Shown here piece by piece: positions 26,482 to 35,067 of a DNA stretch of 64,000 nt. A program made the translations under genes and the position numbers. Position 1 is the stretch's first letter; every line of letters starts with the position of its first letter. The notes beneath the pieces are model-generated. The model saw only the letters and a list, made by a program, of their open reading frames with translations. It did not search any database and was not told where the DNA came from. This DNA is from a virus: IMG/VR virus record IMGVR_UViG_3300032236_001503, positions 62,001-126,000 of that record; one strand, written 5' to 3'.

Positions 26482-27687
26482 TTAAGATTGATATGCAACA
26501 TTTGAACCATTCAAAACTGATCCAAAATAAACGGGTTTTTGAACATCTCCACCATAGAAAAATACCCAAACTTTAGCACCAACTGCTGGTTTTGAGAAGA
26601 ATCCATTTGCTCCACCATTAGCTACATGAGCAGTGACCATATTAGCAACCATACTTCTATTATTACTATAACCAATAACAGATGTGCCTCCTTGTGGTAC
26701 ATTACCATTTCCTAAATTATTAGCTAAAACGTTACCAGAACCAGCAGCTTCACCTGCTGTGCCATATGCCCTGCTAATTCCACCCATTACTGAGTTATTT
26801 TGATTCAATAATGAATTGAATGCAGCAGCGGTTGCATTAGCTTGAGCATTTGGATCATAGATATTATCAGCAGTTAATCCCCATTGACCTATTGTATTAC
26901 TAAATAAACCTTCAGAAATAACATTTTGACCATTATCACCTTTAAAATTTTCGACATACTGTTCATTAACGGCAATATAACCATTAACAGTAGTAGATTC
27001 ATGAACCATAATTGAATCCATCAAATTAGCCCATTGATCTGCCGTGGTAGTATTACTACTCATATCGAATCCATAATTTGCACCATCTGACGGAGGTGGT
27101 CTACCAGCTAAACTTTGGGCAGCAGCTAAATTTGCAGCATGTGCATCTGCTATTGAAATGAATTGTAAATCACTTGCTGGTTTTTGTACATTAATTCCAC
27201 CTGCCTCATTGCCAACTATTCTATTACCCAATCCCAATGATGCTCCGCTATAAACAGTATATTGTGATGGTTGTGCATTTGCACTTTGATTTAAATTTAA
27301 AGCTGGTGTTATCGGTGTATTCGCACTCGTATTACTAATTGGTGTTGGTGGGTTATTCTGTGCTTGTACAGCATTTGATTGGGGATTTGCTGTAGCAGCA
27401 CCTAAAGATGGATTAACTGGTGCTGATGTGCCACCACCAAAATGTGGAGCAGATGCTTCAGCCCAAGGCAAAACTTCGTATAATTTCTGTGCAACTGCTT
27501 GCGAAATTCCACCAGCTGCTTGTTGAGTTTCAAAAGTTTTAAATGATAAATCTTTTAACTGATCATTCCACCCAGAATAAACCGTGTTACTAACGTTTGG
27601 TATAAAAACCTGTAATCTACTTCTTTTTTCTGGATCTTGGTCATTTATTACAATACCAATATGATTTCCGTGAACAGGCTCGTACAT
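26482..27687 (-). CDS. 5: Baseplate hub OB-fold protein with lysozyme-like domain (gp5-like)
   Basis: 401 residues. HIGIVINDQDPEKRSRLQVFIP (about 9-30) and LPWAEA (73-78) are the first half of the gp5 OB-fold; PAVGAKVWVFFYGGDVQKPVYFGSV (367-391) completes it. In between lie a low-complexity linker and, at about 215-310, a segment resembling lytic transglycosylases (IMVHES with Glu230, then EGLFSNTIGQWG and DPNAQANATAAAFNSLL). It would cut peptidoglycan during infection. The beta-helix that ends T4 gp5 is absent here and appears to be the next gene. Confidence 0.72.
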   Translation of the reverse strand: MYEPVHGNHIGIVINDQDPEKRSRLQVFIPNVSNTVYSGWNDQLKDLSFKTFETQQAAGGISQAVAQKLYEVLPWAEASAPHFGGGTSAPVNPSLGAATANPQSNAVQAQNNPPTPISNTSANTPITPALNLNQSANAQPSQYTVYSGASLGLGNRIVGNEAGGINVQKPASDLQFISIADAHAANLAAAQSLAGRPPPSDGANYGFDMSSNTTTADQWANLMDSIMVHESTTVNGYIAVNEQYVENFKGDNGQNVISEGLFSNTIGQWGLTADNIYDPNAQANATAAAFNSLLNQNNSVMGGISRAYGTAGEAAGSGNVLANNLGNGNVPQGGTSVIGYSNNRSMVANMVTAHVANGGANGFFSKPAVGAKVWVFFYGGDVQKPVYFGSVLNGSNVAYQS

Positions 27688-27688
27688 A

Positions 27689-29260
27689 TTATTTCTTCGG
27701 TGTATTATTACCAGTAAAGACTGAACCTAAATTTGAAAAAGATGTTCCAATATTATTTAAATCATTTCCGATATTATTAAATCCAGCATTGGGTGTATTA
27801 AATGCTGCAAATGGATTTGGTACATTACTAATACCAGTTATGTTTATCGTTTGTGGGATGTGTGGCATGTTATTAACATATGTAGCAGTTCCCTGATTAT
27901 TAACATATGTATTATAATTGAATGTTGATGGAGCAGGTGGAAATGGTGAAACATTTCCATTTTGATTTTGACCCATTGGAGACAATGCAGCGAAATTAGG
28001 TCCGTATTTACTTATTATTTGACCCATTAAATTAGCTTGTAAACTAATTAATGATTGATGATAACCATAATTCATCATACCAGTTCCCAAAGAAGGATTT
28101 AATCCAATTTGATTAACCATATTAATTATTTGATTAACCTGTGGAGGAAAATGTGACTGAGGAGACCCCAATACATTACCAGCTAAGTTATTGGTGTTCA
28201 TAAAAGACTGAAACTGATTTGTATATTGATTTAAAAATGCAGATTGATTAAATAAAGATGAGTAAAATTGACTATCACCAAAAAACGATTCTAATAATTC
28301 TAATATTAAACATAATAAATCTATTGGTATTATGTATTTGTTAATTAAACTTAAAATATAATACTGTATTGCTGCTATAATACCGTTTATTACTGCATAA
28401 ATTTGTTGTACAAGTTGAATTACCCCTTGATAGATATCTCTTAATAAAGCTTCAAATGCAACCATAATTCCATTTATAGCAGCAATAGCTTTTTGAAAAC
28501 TTGCAAATGCAGTCGCAGGTAATGAAAGATAAGCTTGAGTTCTTGCTTTTCCTACATTTTGTTCCAATGCACTATTAATACCTTTATTAACAGTGTTTAA
28601 TAATCTTTCAACTAAGCTGGTTCCTGCTTGTTTTGTGGGTCCGGACATTGGATTGGCTGGTTGTTTATTTGAATTAACACCATGAGTAACTCCGAAATAA
28701 CCTACATCATCAAAACAACCTTTTTTATAAGCTGGTGTTTTTTTAATTATGTTTAAAATAGTTGGATTTAACGGTCCAGCTAATGATTTAAAATCTCTAA
28801 TAAAATTTTGATCTACGTGTGCTTGAGCGTGATCAGGATTTTGCTTTGCTGTCATTACATGGTAATCAAAACCATAAACTAAAAAACATAATAACAAATA
28901 CCAATAGTTATCATTAAGTCTAGAAAAAAAGGATTTAAGTATTGTTAACTCCTGAGTAGTTAATCCAACTTTTTGTTCCAAATCCTTCAAAGAATCTGGT
29001 TGATTATTGTACCAAGCTTTTTGTATACTAGCCTGATGTGTTTGATTTACATTTGCAGCTTCTTTTTCTGCTACTGGTGTCGCTGGCGGTGGGTTCGTAC
29101 CAATAGTCATATTATTGGATACTGAATTTTCACTTGTCAAAGAGGGTGCAGCAACAATGGGTGTAGTTGCAGCTACGACATTAGGATTAGTTACTATCCC
29201 ACTGAATGTACTGGTTCCACCACCTATGGTTAAACTTGATGTATTTGATGAATCAGCCAT
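27689..29260 (-). CDS. Putative baseplate/tail structural protein
   Basis: 523 residues, not recognised. After a low-complexity N-terminus the central part (about 230-340) holds long hydrophobic helices (AIAAINGIMVAFEALLRDIY, YILSLINKYIIPIDLLCLIL) that could span a membrane or pack in a core. The C-terminus is Asn/Gly-rich and repetitive. It is the first gene of the 29260-26482 late operon with the gp5-like hub, so a hub or tail-tip role is plausible by context only. Confidence 0.65.
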   Translation of the reverse strand: MADSSNTSSLTIGGGTSTFSGIVTNPNVVAATTPIVAAPSLTSENSVSNNMTIGTNPPPATPVAEKEAANVNQTHQASIQKAWYNNQPDSLKDLEQKVGLTTQELTILKSFFSRLNDNYWYLLLCFLVYGFDYHVMTAKQNPDHAQAHVDQNFIRDFKSLAGPLNPTILNIIKKTPAYKKGCFDDVGYFGVTHGVNSNKQPANPMSGPTKQAGTSLVERLLNTVNKGINSALEQNVGKARTQAYLSLPATAFASFQKAIAAINGIMVAFEALLRDIYQGVIQLVQQIYAVINGIIAAIQYYILSLINKYIIPIDLLCLILELLESFFGDSQFYSSLFNQSAFLNQYTNQFQSFMNTNNLAGNVLGSPQSHFPPQVNQIINMVNQIGLNPSLGTGMMNYGYHQSLISLQANLMGQIISKYGPNFAALSPMGQNQNGNVSPFPPAPSTFNYNTYVNNQGTATYVNNMPHIPQTINITGISNVPNPFAAFNTPNAGFNNIGNDLNNIGTSFSNLGSVFTGNNTPKK

Positions 29261-29268
29261 ATTTTTAG

Positions 29269-29296
29269 TTGATATTTATAAATTTACCTCTATAAT
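29269..29296 (+). promoter_or_regulatory. Early promoter for dNMP kinase gene
   Basis: TTGATA, 16 bases, TATAAT; the -10 box ends 6 bases before ATG 29303. The spacer contains the divergent late promoter box. Confidence 0.65.
29273..29280 (-). promoter_or_regulatory. Late promoter for hub operon
   Basis: Exact TATAAATA on the minus strand, 12 bases before the ATG at 29260. It lies inside the -35/-10 spacer of the divergent early promoter. Confidence 0.7.
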
Positions 29297-29302
29297 ATAT
29301 TT

Positions 29303-29914
29303 ATGCCTGAAACTCTATTTTCATACCCCAATGTCATTGGTATAGCTGGTGCTGCTCGTGCTGGTAAAGATACTTTATGTAGGTCTCTACAGAGAGAATT
29401 TATAAAAAAAGGTATTCTAGCCGTTAGAAAATCTATAGCTGGTGATACCGTCAAAGGTGATTTACAAGAACTTCTTGAAAGAAAGTTCAAATTGGATTCT
29501 TTTACTGAAATTACCGAGCAAAAGGAATTTATGAGACCGCTTTTGGTTGAATATGGTAAAATGCAAAGAGCAAAAACGCAAGGTAGATATTTTATTGAGC
29601 AATTTGAACCAGAACAAGATGCGATAAACATTTTACCAGATATCAGATATGTTGAATATCCAAAAGATGAGGTTTTTTGGCTTAAAAATGAAATGAATGG
29701 TTTTCTAATCTTTATTGAAAGAAAAGGAAATTACGATGCTAATGATACAGAAAAGGTAAACAATAAAATCATCAAAAATATGGCAGATTATGTTGTTCAA
29801 TGGGATACAATGCCCGAATGGTCAGAAGAAGGCAGAAAGCTTATTGATCAATATGCTGAAAAGATTATTAAAAAAATGGCTACCATTTACCAAGAGGACA
29901 TGACGCAGCCTTAA
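29303..29914 (+). CDS. 1: Deoxynucleoside monophosphate kinase (T4 gp1-like)
   Basis: 203 residues. The P-loop GIAGAARAGKDTL (about 13-25) with an Asp after Lys is typical of T4 gp1-like dNMP kinases. ILPDIRYVEYPKDEVFWLK is the later conserved R/D block. It phosphorylates dNMPs, linking ThyX and dCMP deaminase to dNTP synthesis. It sits alone on the plus strand within minus-strand structural genes, has its own early promoter, and overlaps the convergent gene by 35 bases. Confidence 0.8.
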   Translation: MPETLFSYPNVIGIAGAARAGKDTLCRSLQREFIKKGILAVRKSIAGDTVKGDLQELLERKFKLDSFTEITEQKEFMRPLLVEYGKMQRAKTQGRYFIEQFEPEQDAINILPDIRYVEYPKDEVFWLKNEMNGFLIFIERKGNYDANDTEKVNNKIIKNMADYVVQWDTMPEWSEEGRKLIDQYAEKIIKKMATIYQEDMTQP

Positions 29915-30173
29915 GGTAAGTTTTTATTGCCATATTGCAACCGCATTTAGTACATCTATCTTGAGCTTTGTTAAAAGATGGACATGAATTACATGTATTT
30001 TTTCTTTTACTGATAACATCGTCTGGTGCATTTAGTGGATTTCCAGCAGCAACAGATTTAACTGTTGCTATAGCAGTTTGTGCTAAATTTTTAGCCATTT
30101 GAACAGGAGATGGCATTGATTTATTCTTATTAGCGTTTTCAATTAATATTTTTTTTAATTTTTCTTTATCCAT
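29880..30173 (-). CDS. Small zinc-binding hypothetical protein
   Basis: 97 residues. The C-terminal 40 residues carry CNSC, CTKCGC and a final ASCPLGKW, a compact zinc-ribbon pattern found in several phage proteins of unknown role. The N-terminus is helical (MDKEKLKKILIENANKNK). ATG 30173 lies 1 base after the upstream stop. The 3' end overlaps the convergent dNMP kinase gene by 35 bases. Confidence 0.75.
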   Translation of the reverse strand: MDKEKLKKILIENANKNKSMPSPVQMAKNLAQTAIATVKSVAAGNPLNAPDDVISKRKNTCNSCPSFNKAQDRCTKCGCNMAIKTYLKAASCPLGKW

Positions 30174-30174
30174 A

Positions 30175-31818
30175 TTAAATTGTTGTGTCGTTTTGAGTCC
30201 AAAGTTTTGAATTGCTATCAACTTTTACTGCACATACATTATTTACATAAGCATTTTTAGTAAAAATATGATTTACTTTAACTGTTAACCATTGACCTAA
30301 AAATCTATCATCAAATGGGTTTGATGTAGAACTTGAAAATCTATCAATAAAAATGAATTTACCTGCTGTTCTTAATGTTATACCGTTAACATCAAATGAA
30401 ATTGCTTCATTTAAAAATAATGCATCCTTTAACATTTTGTTTCCAGCATAATTTGGTGGATAAAAAGTGGATGTAACATGAACATTTTCTAAAATCGTTC
30501 CGTTTTGTTTTGATTGATTTAAATTCAATAATACATGAGCATTACTAGAATTTGTATTATTACTTGAAAAATTATAAAGACCCATTTTTGCATTTGATTG
30601 CATATTATCTCTTACGCTTTTTGCGGTATTATTAGTAAATGTTATAGAATATGTACCAGTATTAAAATCATAATGATGTACAGGTGAATTCGTTTGTCTT
30701 GCGTCATCTGCTGCAACCATCGGTGAGTATTTATAATTTTGAATTCTTGAACCCATTGGTGATACATAGTTTATGTTGTTACCCTGTGGAGCATCCCATG
30801 ATCTAGGTATATATGGCGTAGAAGATGGAATACCGTCTTCAATAAATAATCTTTCAGTTTGATAAGCAGCCGAATTAGAAAATAATGATTCTAATGAAAT
30901 TAATTTCCATGTTTTATCATCTGTTGTTCTTCCAAAACGTAAAAATACCGGTCCGTTACTTTTATTTGAAACGCAATGTTCTAAAACAATAGATATATCA
31001 TTTATTGCTTTTGAATTAGCTGGTGATGTATAAAGATATAAATTATTTTGACTACCATTATCCCAATTATTTGAAGAACTATTTTTAATACCATCATCAA
31101 AACTAGCCATTGGCTGAGTTGGATTTGATATAACTTCACCTTTAAGATAATTAAATCCAACTTTAATACTCGTTGGTGTATTAGTAATACCCTTTTTCAT
31201 CACTGGTGGATTTGATGCAGCAGTTGTAATAATATCCTTTATCATCAAATTAGGATTAAATGCTCTTTGCTTATCAGTTAAACCAGTTGTAACTGTAAGA
31301 TTAGGATTACTATAAACAGAAGAATAATCTATATTTCTTTCACATAATATTTGGTATCTTTCATCCCAGAAATAATATTTTCTATATTTTCTACCATTAT
31401 CATCGGACTCTAAATCTTCAATATCATAAATTACACAATCGAAAGACATTTCCCAATCTTTATCTAGGTATTCGCCAGATGTGTTATTAGAAAATAATGG
31501 TTTTATTCTAAAACTAATTTTGTTTCGACCATCGGTTCTAAAAACATAGGGTGCTTTTATTAATGGAGTATTAGCAATAGCTAATGCACCTCGTTCTAAT
31601 ATTTCAAAATCAGAATTTAATGTTATATAACCTTTTACAATCCATGTCATTAAACTTTCCTCAATTGATAATTCATCAACAATTTTAAATGACAATGGTA
31701 CGGGGGCATATCCATCACTTTCTAAGGCATTATAAAGAAATATTTCAATATAATATGGTTGATTACCTATAGTAACAACAAAATTTTGATTTAAATTGTC
31801 TGTTGTTGTATCAGCCAT
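30175..31818 (-). CDS. Putative baseplate hub protein (gp27-like by context)
   Basis: 547 residues. N-terminal strand-rich domain (FVVTIGNQPYYIEIFLYN, SFKIVDELSIEESLMTWIVKGYITLN) and a C-terminal domain rich in Asn/Ser with further strands. The order terminase, tube-fold protein, this protein, then the gp5 operon fits a gp27-type hub that sits on the gp5 spike, but there is no recognised motif. ATG 31818 chosen over a TTG at 31827. Confidence 0.55.
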   Translation of the reverse strand: MADTTTDNLNQNFVVTIGNQPYYIEIFLYNALESDGYAPVPLSFKIVDELSIEESLMTWIVKGYITLNSDFEILERGALAIANTPLIKAPYVFRTDGRNKISFRIKPLFSNNTSGEYLDKDWEMSFDCVIYDIEDLESDDNGRKYRKYYFWDERYQILCERNIDYSSVYSNPNLTVTTGLTDKQRAFNPNLMIKDIITTAASNPPVMKKGITNTPTSIKVGFNYLKGEVISNPTQPMASFDDGIKNSSSNNWDNGSQNNLYLYTSPANSKAINDISIVLEHCVSNKSNGPVFLRFGRTTDDKTWKLISLESLFSNSAAYQTERLFIEDGIPSSTPYIPRSWDAPQGNNINYVSPMGSRIQNYKYSPMVAADDARQTNSPVHHYDFNTGTYSITFTNNTAKSVRDNMQSNAKMGLYNFSSNNTNSSNAHVLLNLNQSKQNGTILENVHVTSTFYPPNYAGNKMLKDALFLNEAISFDVNGITLRTAGKFIFIDRFSSSTSNPFDDRFLGQWLTVKVNHIFTKNAYVNNVCAVKVDSNSKLWTQNDTTI

Positions 31819-31820
31819 AA

Positions 31821-32420
31821 TTAGCAATTAACTTGGTCAACGTTATTTAATAATGAAACGTTTAATTGATTAAAAGCAAATGTAACAGAACAATTTACTT
31901 CACTTGGATCTTGATTAGAAAAATTAATTTCACTTAATCCCGTTGGAAATGCGTTAGTATATGAAAAATTAATTACTTTATTATTATATTCATCCAAAGA
32001 AAATATATTAAAAGTGGAAAAATAATTTGAAACTGGATTGTGAGTATGACCTAAATTTTTAGGAACATCTGGATATGATACTATAGGTGAAGTTGATTTT
32101 TGTGAATTATTAAAAAGATTTAACCAATTCCAAAGTATCCAATAATTTTTATATCCATTATCAACTAAAAATTTTATAGTTAATGGATTATAAGCAGGTC
32201 TTGAATTTGATGATATTTTTGCAACTTGACCACCAAATGGTAAACTAATATCGGGGACTGTTATTGCAGGTACAGGAGAACCATAAATTGTAAATTGTAT
32301 TGGATCAGCCGAATAATTAGTACCAAGAACAGGATCTGATATTGCTTTCATAGCAATAGGTAAATCCAAAATCATGGTGAATTTATCATTTCTAGATCTG
32401 TTTAAAGGTGCTTGGTACAT
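31821..32420 (-). CDS. Tail-tube-fold baseplate protein
   Basis: 199 residues. NPLTIKFLVDNGYKNYWILWNWL, then NYFSTFNIFSLDEYNNKVINFSYTNAFPTGLSEINFS and a final CSVTFAFNQLNVSLL, form the strand order of the T4 gp19-like tube fold. It is one of several tube-fold proteins in this window; position between terminase and hub suggests a hub-to-tube adaptor. Starts 3 bases after the terminase stop. Confidence 0.6.
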   Translation of the reverse strand: MYQAPLNRSRNDKFTMILDLPIAMKAISDPVLGTNYSADPIQFTIYGSPVPAITVPDISLPFGGQVAKISSNSRPAYNPLTIKFLVDNGYKNYWILWNWLNLFNNSQKSTSPIVSYPDVPKNLGHTHNPVSNYFSTFNIFSLDEYNNKVINFSYTNAFPTGLSEINFSNQDPSEVNCSVTFAFNQLNVSLLNNVDQVNC

Positions 32421-32423
32421 AAA

Positions 32424-34304
32424 TTAAAAAAGTATTGATGGCATATAACCATCTCCTTCATATTTATCAGTATCAACTGGTTTAAATGGTCTAGAAATTG
32501 GTTTATCTATTGGTGGTGGTGTTTTACCATCCCAAGCATGTAACCATGCTGAGAAATTAGCAACATCTTGATCCATATCAGGACTGGTATTTTCATCATA
32601 TCTACCTATCCAAGTTAAAGGTGTACTGGTTATTGCTGTTTTCTTATAAATTGATACCTGTCCTTGGAAAATGGGACTTTTTCTGATCAAGTCGGCATTA
32701 TCTATAAGTGGTTTTATCTTTAATGGTCTACCTTGATCATCCAAATCAATGATATTAAAATACTTTGTTGCTAAAGAAGGATCTAATAAAAATAATGCCC
32801 AAACTAATGCTAAAACTCGGTCATCCAAATCTTTATCAGTTCTTTTACTAAAGGTAAAATTTGGTAAACGAACAAAATTTGCCAATTCTAATGCCGTATC
32901 TAAATCATTTAATTTTAAAGCCTTTAAACTATTTGCCCAATATCTAAAGTTAGTAATACCTTTATAACGAGTATTTGTATGATTATGAATACCCATACGA
33001 TTATCGTTATTATAATGCTTACTCATACCTTCAAAAGTATAGGTAACGATATTTTCATAATTATGTGTTTTTGATAAAACGTTCAATACTTCCACACCAT
33101 TGTTATTATTTTCAATTAATATAGGTGGTCGCCCCCAATCTTCTAATATACCCATTATTCTTGTTCCAAAATTATATGGACTAATGTTATTACTAGCAAA
33201 TACTGCAACTTGATCAATGTTACCCAAATCAGATACATCCAATATCTGACAAACGCTATTTGATCTACCAATTCCTTCACCTACGTCAACACCAATTACA
33301 TAGAAAGAACCTTCTTTTGGTTGATTAAATATTTTATAATCACCATTATCCATTACTAAAATTGGTTCTTTACATTGAGCTTTTAATCGTTCTAATTCAG
33401 CAGGATCTATTGCGGTTTTTCCTTTTTCATGGAATACATTTCCATATTCTTGATCAAAATCGTCTTTTGAACCAATAGCATCAGTAGCTTCTTTTTTCCA
33501 TTGTTCATCTCTACCGGGTACGTCCCACCAATTAACCGTTTCTAAATGCCAATCACTATCAGGTTTTTTAGCTTGTTCAACCAATTCATAAAACTTATTA
33601 TCAACACCATTAGGCGTACTAATAACAACGAGTTGTGATTTTTTCATGGAAGAAATAATAGGAATAGCGGATTTCCATAATTCTTTCATGAGATCATTAG
33701 GACAGTGTGCCATTTCGTCAATAATAAGAAGATTACTTGTGCTACCACGAGGACCTGCACTACTGGTAGAACTAATAGTTATTCTAGAACCGTTCTCTAA
33801 TTCGAACCCATCTTTTCTCCAAGACTTAACAGATGGTTTCATCCAAATTGGAAGTTCTTCAAATGACATTCTAATACGAGCAAAAATTTCCTTTGCTGTA
33901 TCTTCTTTATTTGCAACAATTGTGATTCGTTTATCATCTTGAAAACACACCATCCAAAGAGCATAAATGGTGATTGTAGTTGTTTTTCCACTCTGACGGC
34001 TGGAAAGCACCACGTTGAATCTATTATTAACAAATGCTTTTAATAAATTCTTTTGATATTTGTATAATTTAATTCGTTCTTTACCATCTTCGGTAATAAT
34101 ATAGAAATAATTTTCCGCAAAATGCAAAACTTTTTTTGCACAAATCTTTATCTCCTCAATCATCTCAGGAGTCCACTTTATTTGTGCATTACCCCTTAAA
34201 AGATTTTCATTTCCTTTATAAAAACTACCATCTATTAACACATCTTCATTATTAAGATCTGCTAAAGATGATGCATTATCTACTATTTTAGGTTTTCTTC
34301 CCAT
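32424..34304 (-). CDS. 17: Terminase large subunit (T4 gp17-like)
   Basis: 626 residues (T4 gp17: 610). Walker A is SSRQSGKT (about 101-108), Walker B LLIIDEMAHC, and VVISTPNGV the coupling motif. The C-terminal nuclease has VIGVDVGEG with its metal-binding Asp, ILIENNNNGVEV, and the final Asp block. It packages DNA into proheads and cuts it. I chose the ATG encoding MGRKPKIVD at 34304; the upstream extension is not protein-like. No intron or homing gene within it. Confidence 0.93.
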   Translation of the reverse strand: MGRKPKIVDNASSLADLNNEDVLIDGSFYKGNENLLRGNAQIKWTPEMIEEIKICAKKVLHFAENYFYIITEDGKERIKLYKYQKNLLKAFVNNRFNVVLSSRQSGKTTTITIYALWMVCFQDDKRITIVANKEDTAKEIFARIRMSFEELPIWMKPSVKSWRKDGFELENGSRITISSTSSAGPRGSTSNLLIIDEMAHCPNDLMKELWKSAIPIISSMKKSQLVVISTPNGVDNKFYELVEQAKKPDSDWHLETVNWWDVPGRDEQWKKEATDAIGSKDDFDQEYGNVFHEKGKTAIDPAELERLKAQCKEPILVMDNGDYKIFNQPKEGSFYVIGVDVGEGIGRSNSVCQILDVSDLGNIDQVAVFASNNISPYNFGTRIMGILEDWGRPPILIENNNNGVEVLNVLSKTHNYENIVTYTFEGMSKHYNNDNRMGIHNHTNTRYKGITNFRYWANSLKALKLNDLDTALELANFVRLPNFTFSKRTDKDLDDRVLALVWALFLLDPSLATKYFNIIDLDDQGRPLKIKPLIDNADLIRKSPIFQGQVSIYKKTAITSTPLTWIGRYDENTSPDMDQDVANFSAWLHAWDGKTPPPIDKPISRPFKPVDTDKYEGDGYMPSILF

Positions 34305-34308
34305 CGTT

Positions 34309-34316
34309 AATAAATA
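34309..34316 (+). promoter_or_regulatory. Late promoter for 34322 gene
   Basis: AATAAATA, one mismatch from TATAAATA, 5 bases before the GTG start at 34322. Confidence 0.45.
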
Positions 34317-34321
34317 CTTAT

Positions 34322-34708
34322 GTGAATCCCTCCGAATCTGAACCACTAGAAAACGAAAAAATTGTTGATTTAGGTAAAAAAGATGGTGTTTTTGCTTATG
34401 ATAGCCAATGGCCCGTGTTTGTTTTACATAAAACTGATCCAAATGGTATATGGACTAGATTTAAAACAAAAATAGATATTTTAGAATATCAAAATTCTTT
34501 ACAAGATCTTACCATAGAAGAAATAGAAGAATTTCTATATCATAATTCTGATATAGATTTAGATATGAATATATTTGAAGAAGAGATGCCAGAATTTAAT
34601 TTCTTTAAATACAAAAACGAAATATATTGTTACACTTATGGTAAAAAGGGAAAGGATAAAAGTCGATTTTACGTTCGTTTTTACTTTGATCTTGAAGAGA
34701 TTTTTTAA
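34322..34708 (+). CDS. Acidic hypothetical protein
   Basis: 128 residues, not recognised. The start is a GTG; an ATG two bases upstream is in another frame and meets a stop at once. Acidic overall, with WPVFVLHKTDPNGIWTRFKTK and a C-terminal beta segment (RFYVRFYFDLEEIF). It lies on the plus strand between terminase and gp53-like genes, and its stop overlaps the convergent gp53 stop. Confidence 0.6.
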   Translation: MNPSESEPLENEKIVDLGKKDGVFAYDSQWPVFVLHKTDPNGIWTRFKTKIDILEYQNSLQDLTIEEIEEFLYHNSDIDLDMNIFEEEMPEFNFFKYKNEIYCYTYGKKGKDKSRFYVRFYFDLEEIF

Positions 34709-35064
34709 TTATTATTTTGTAGATTTAACTGTTGTAAAACTGGAGAAACGTATTGAGATTTTAATAACTTTAATTTTGTTCCTACTTGAGGCATAATAGT
34801 TGGATTAGTAATCTGATTATATTCACACACCAACCACCATAAATCCATAGTTCCATAATAGTTATGCGATATTAAATACCAAGTATCATTAAATTTTGTA
34901 GTATATGTATCTTCAATTGATGTATTATCAGCTGGTAATACAGTAATATTTCTTAGTAAATTATAAAAATATGTACCATCATCATTCTGATAAACATTTA
35001 AAAAATTCTCATATCTGTAAGGAGAATTTATTTTTGGTAGATTTGAAAAATTATTTTGGTTCAT
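34705..35064 (-). CDS. 53: Baseplate wedge protein gp53-like (LysM fold)
   Basis: 119 residues, shorter than T4 gp53 (196). The second half is a LysM-like domain: DTWYLISHNYYGTMDLWWLVCEYNQITNP then VGTKLKLL. T4 gp53 also has a LysM-like fold and clamps neighbouring wedges of the baseplate. Starts 3 bases after the gp48-like stop in the late operon. Confidence 0.7.
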   Translation of the reverse strand: MNQNNFSNLPKINSPYRYENFLNVYQNDDGTYFYNLLRNITVLPADNTSIEDTYTTKFNDTWYLISHNYYGTMDLWWLVCEYNQITNPTIMPQVGTKLKLLKSQYVSPVLQQLNLQNNN

Positions 35065-35067
35065 AGA

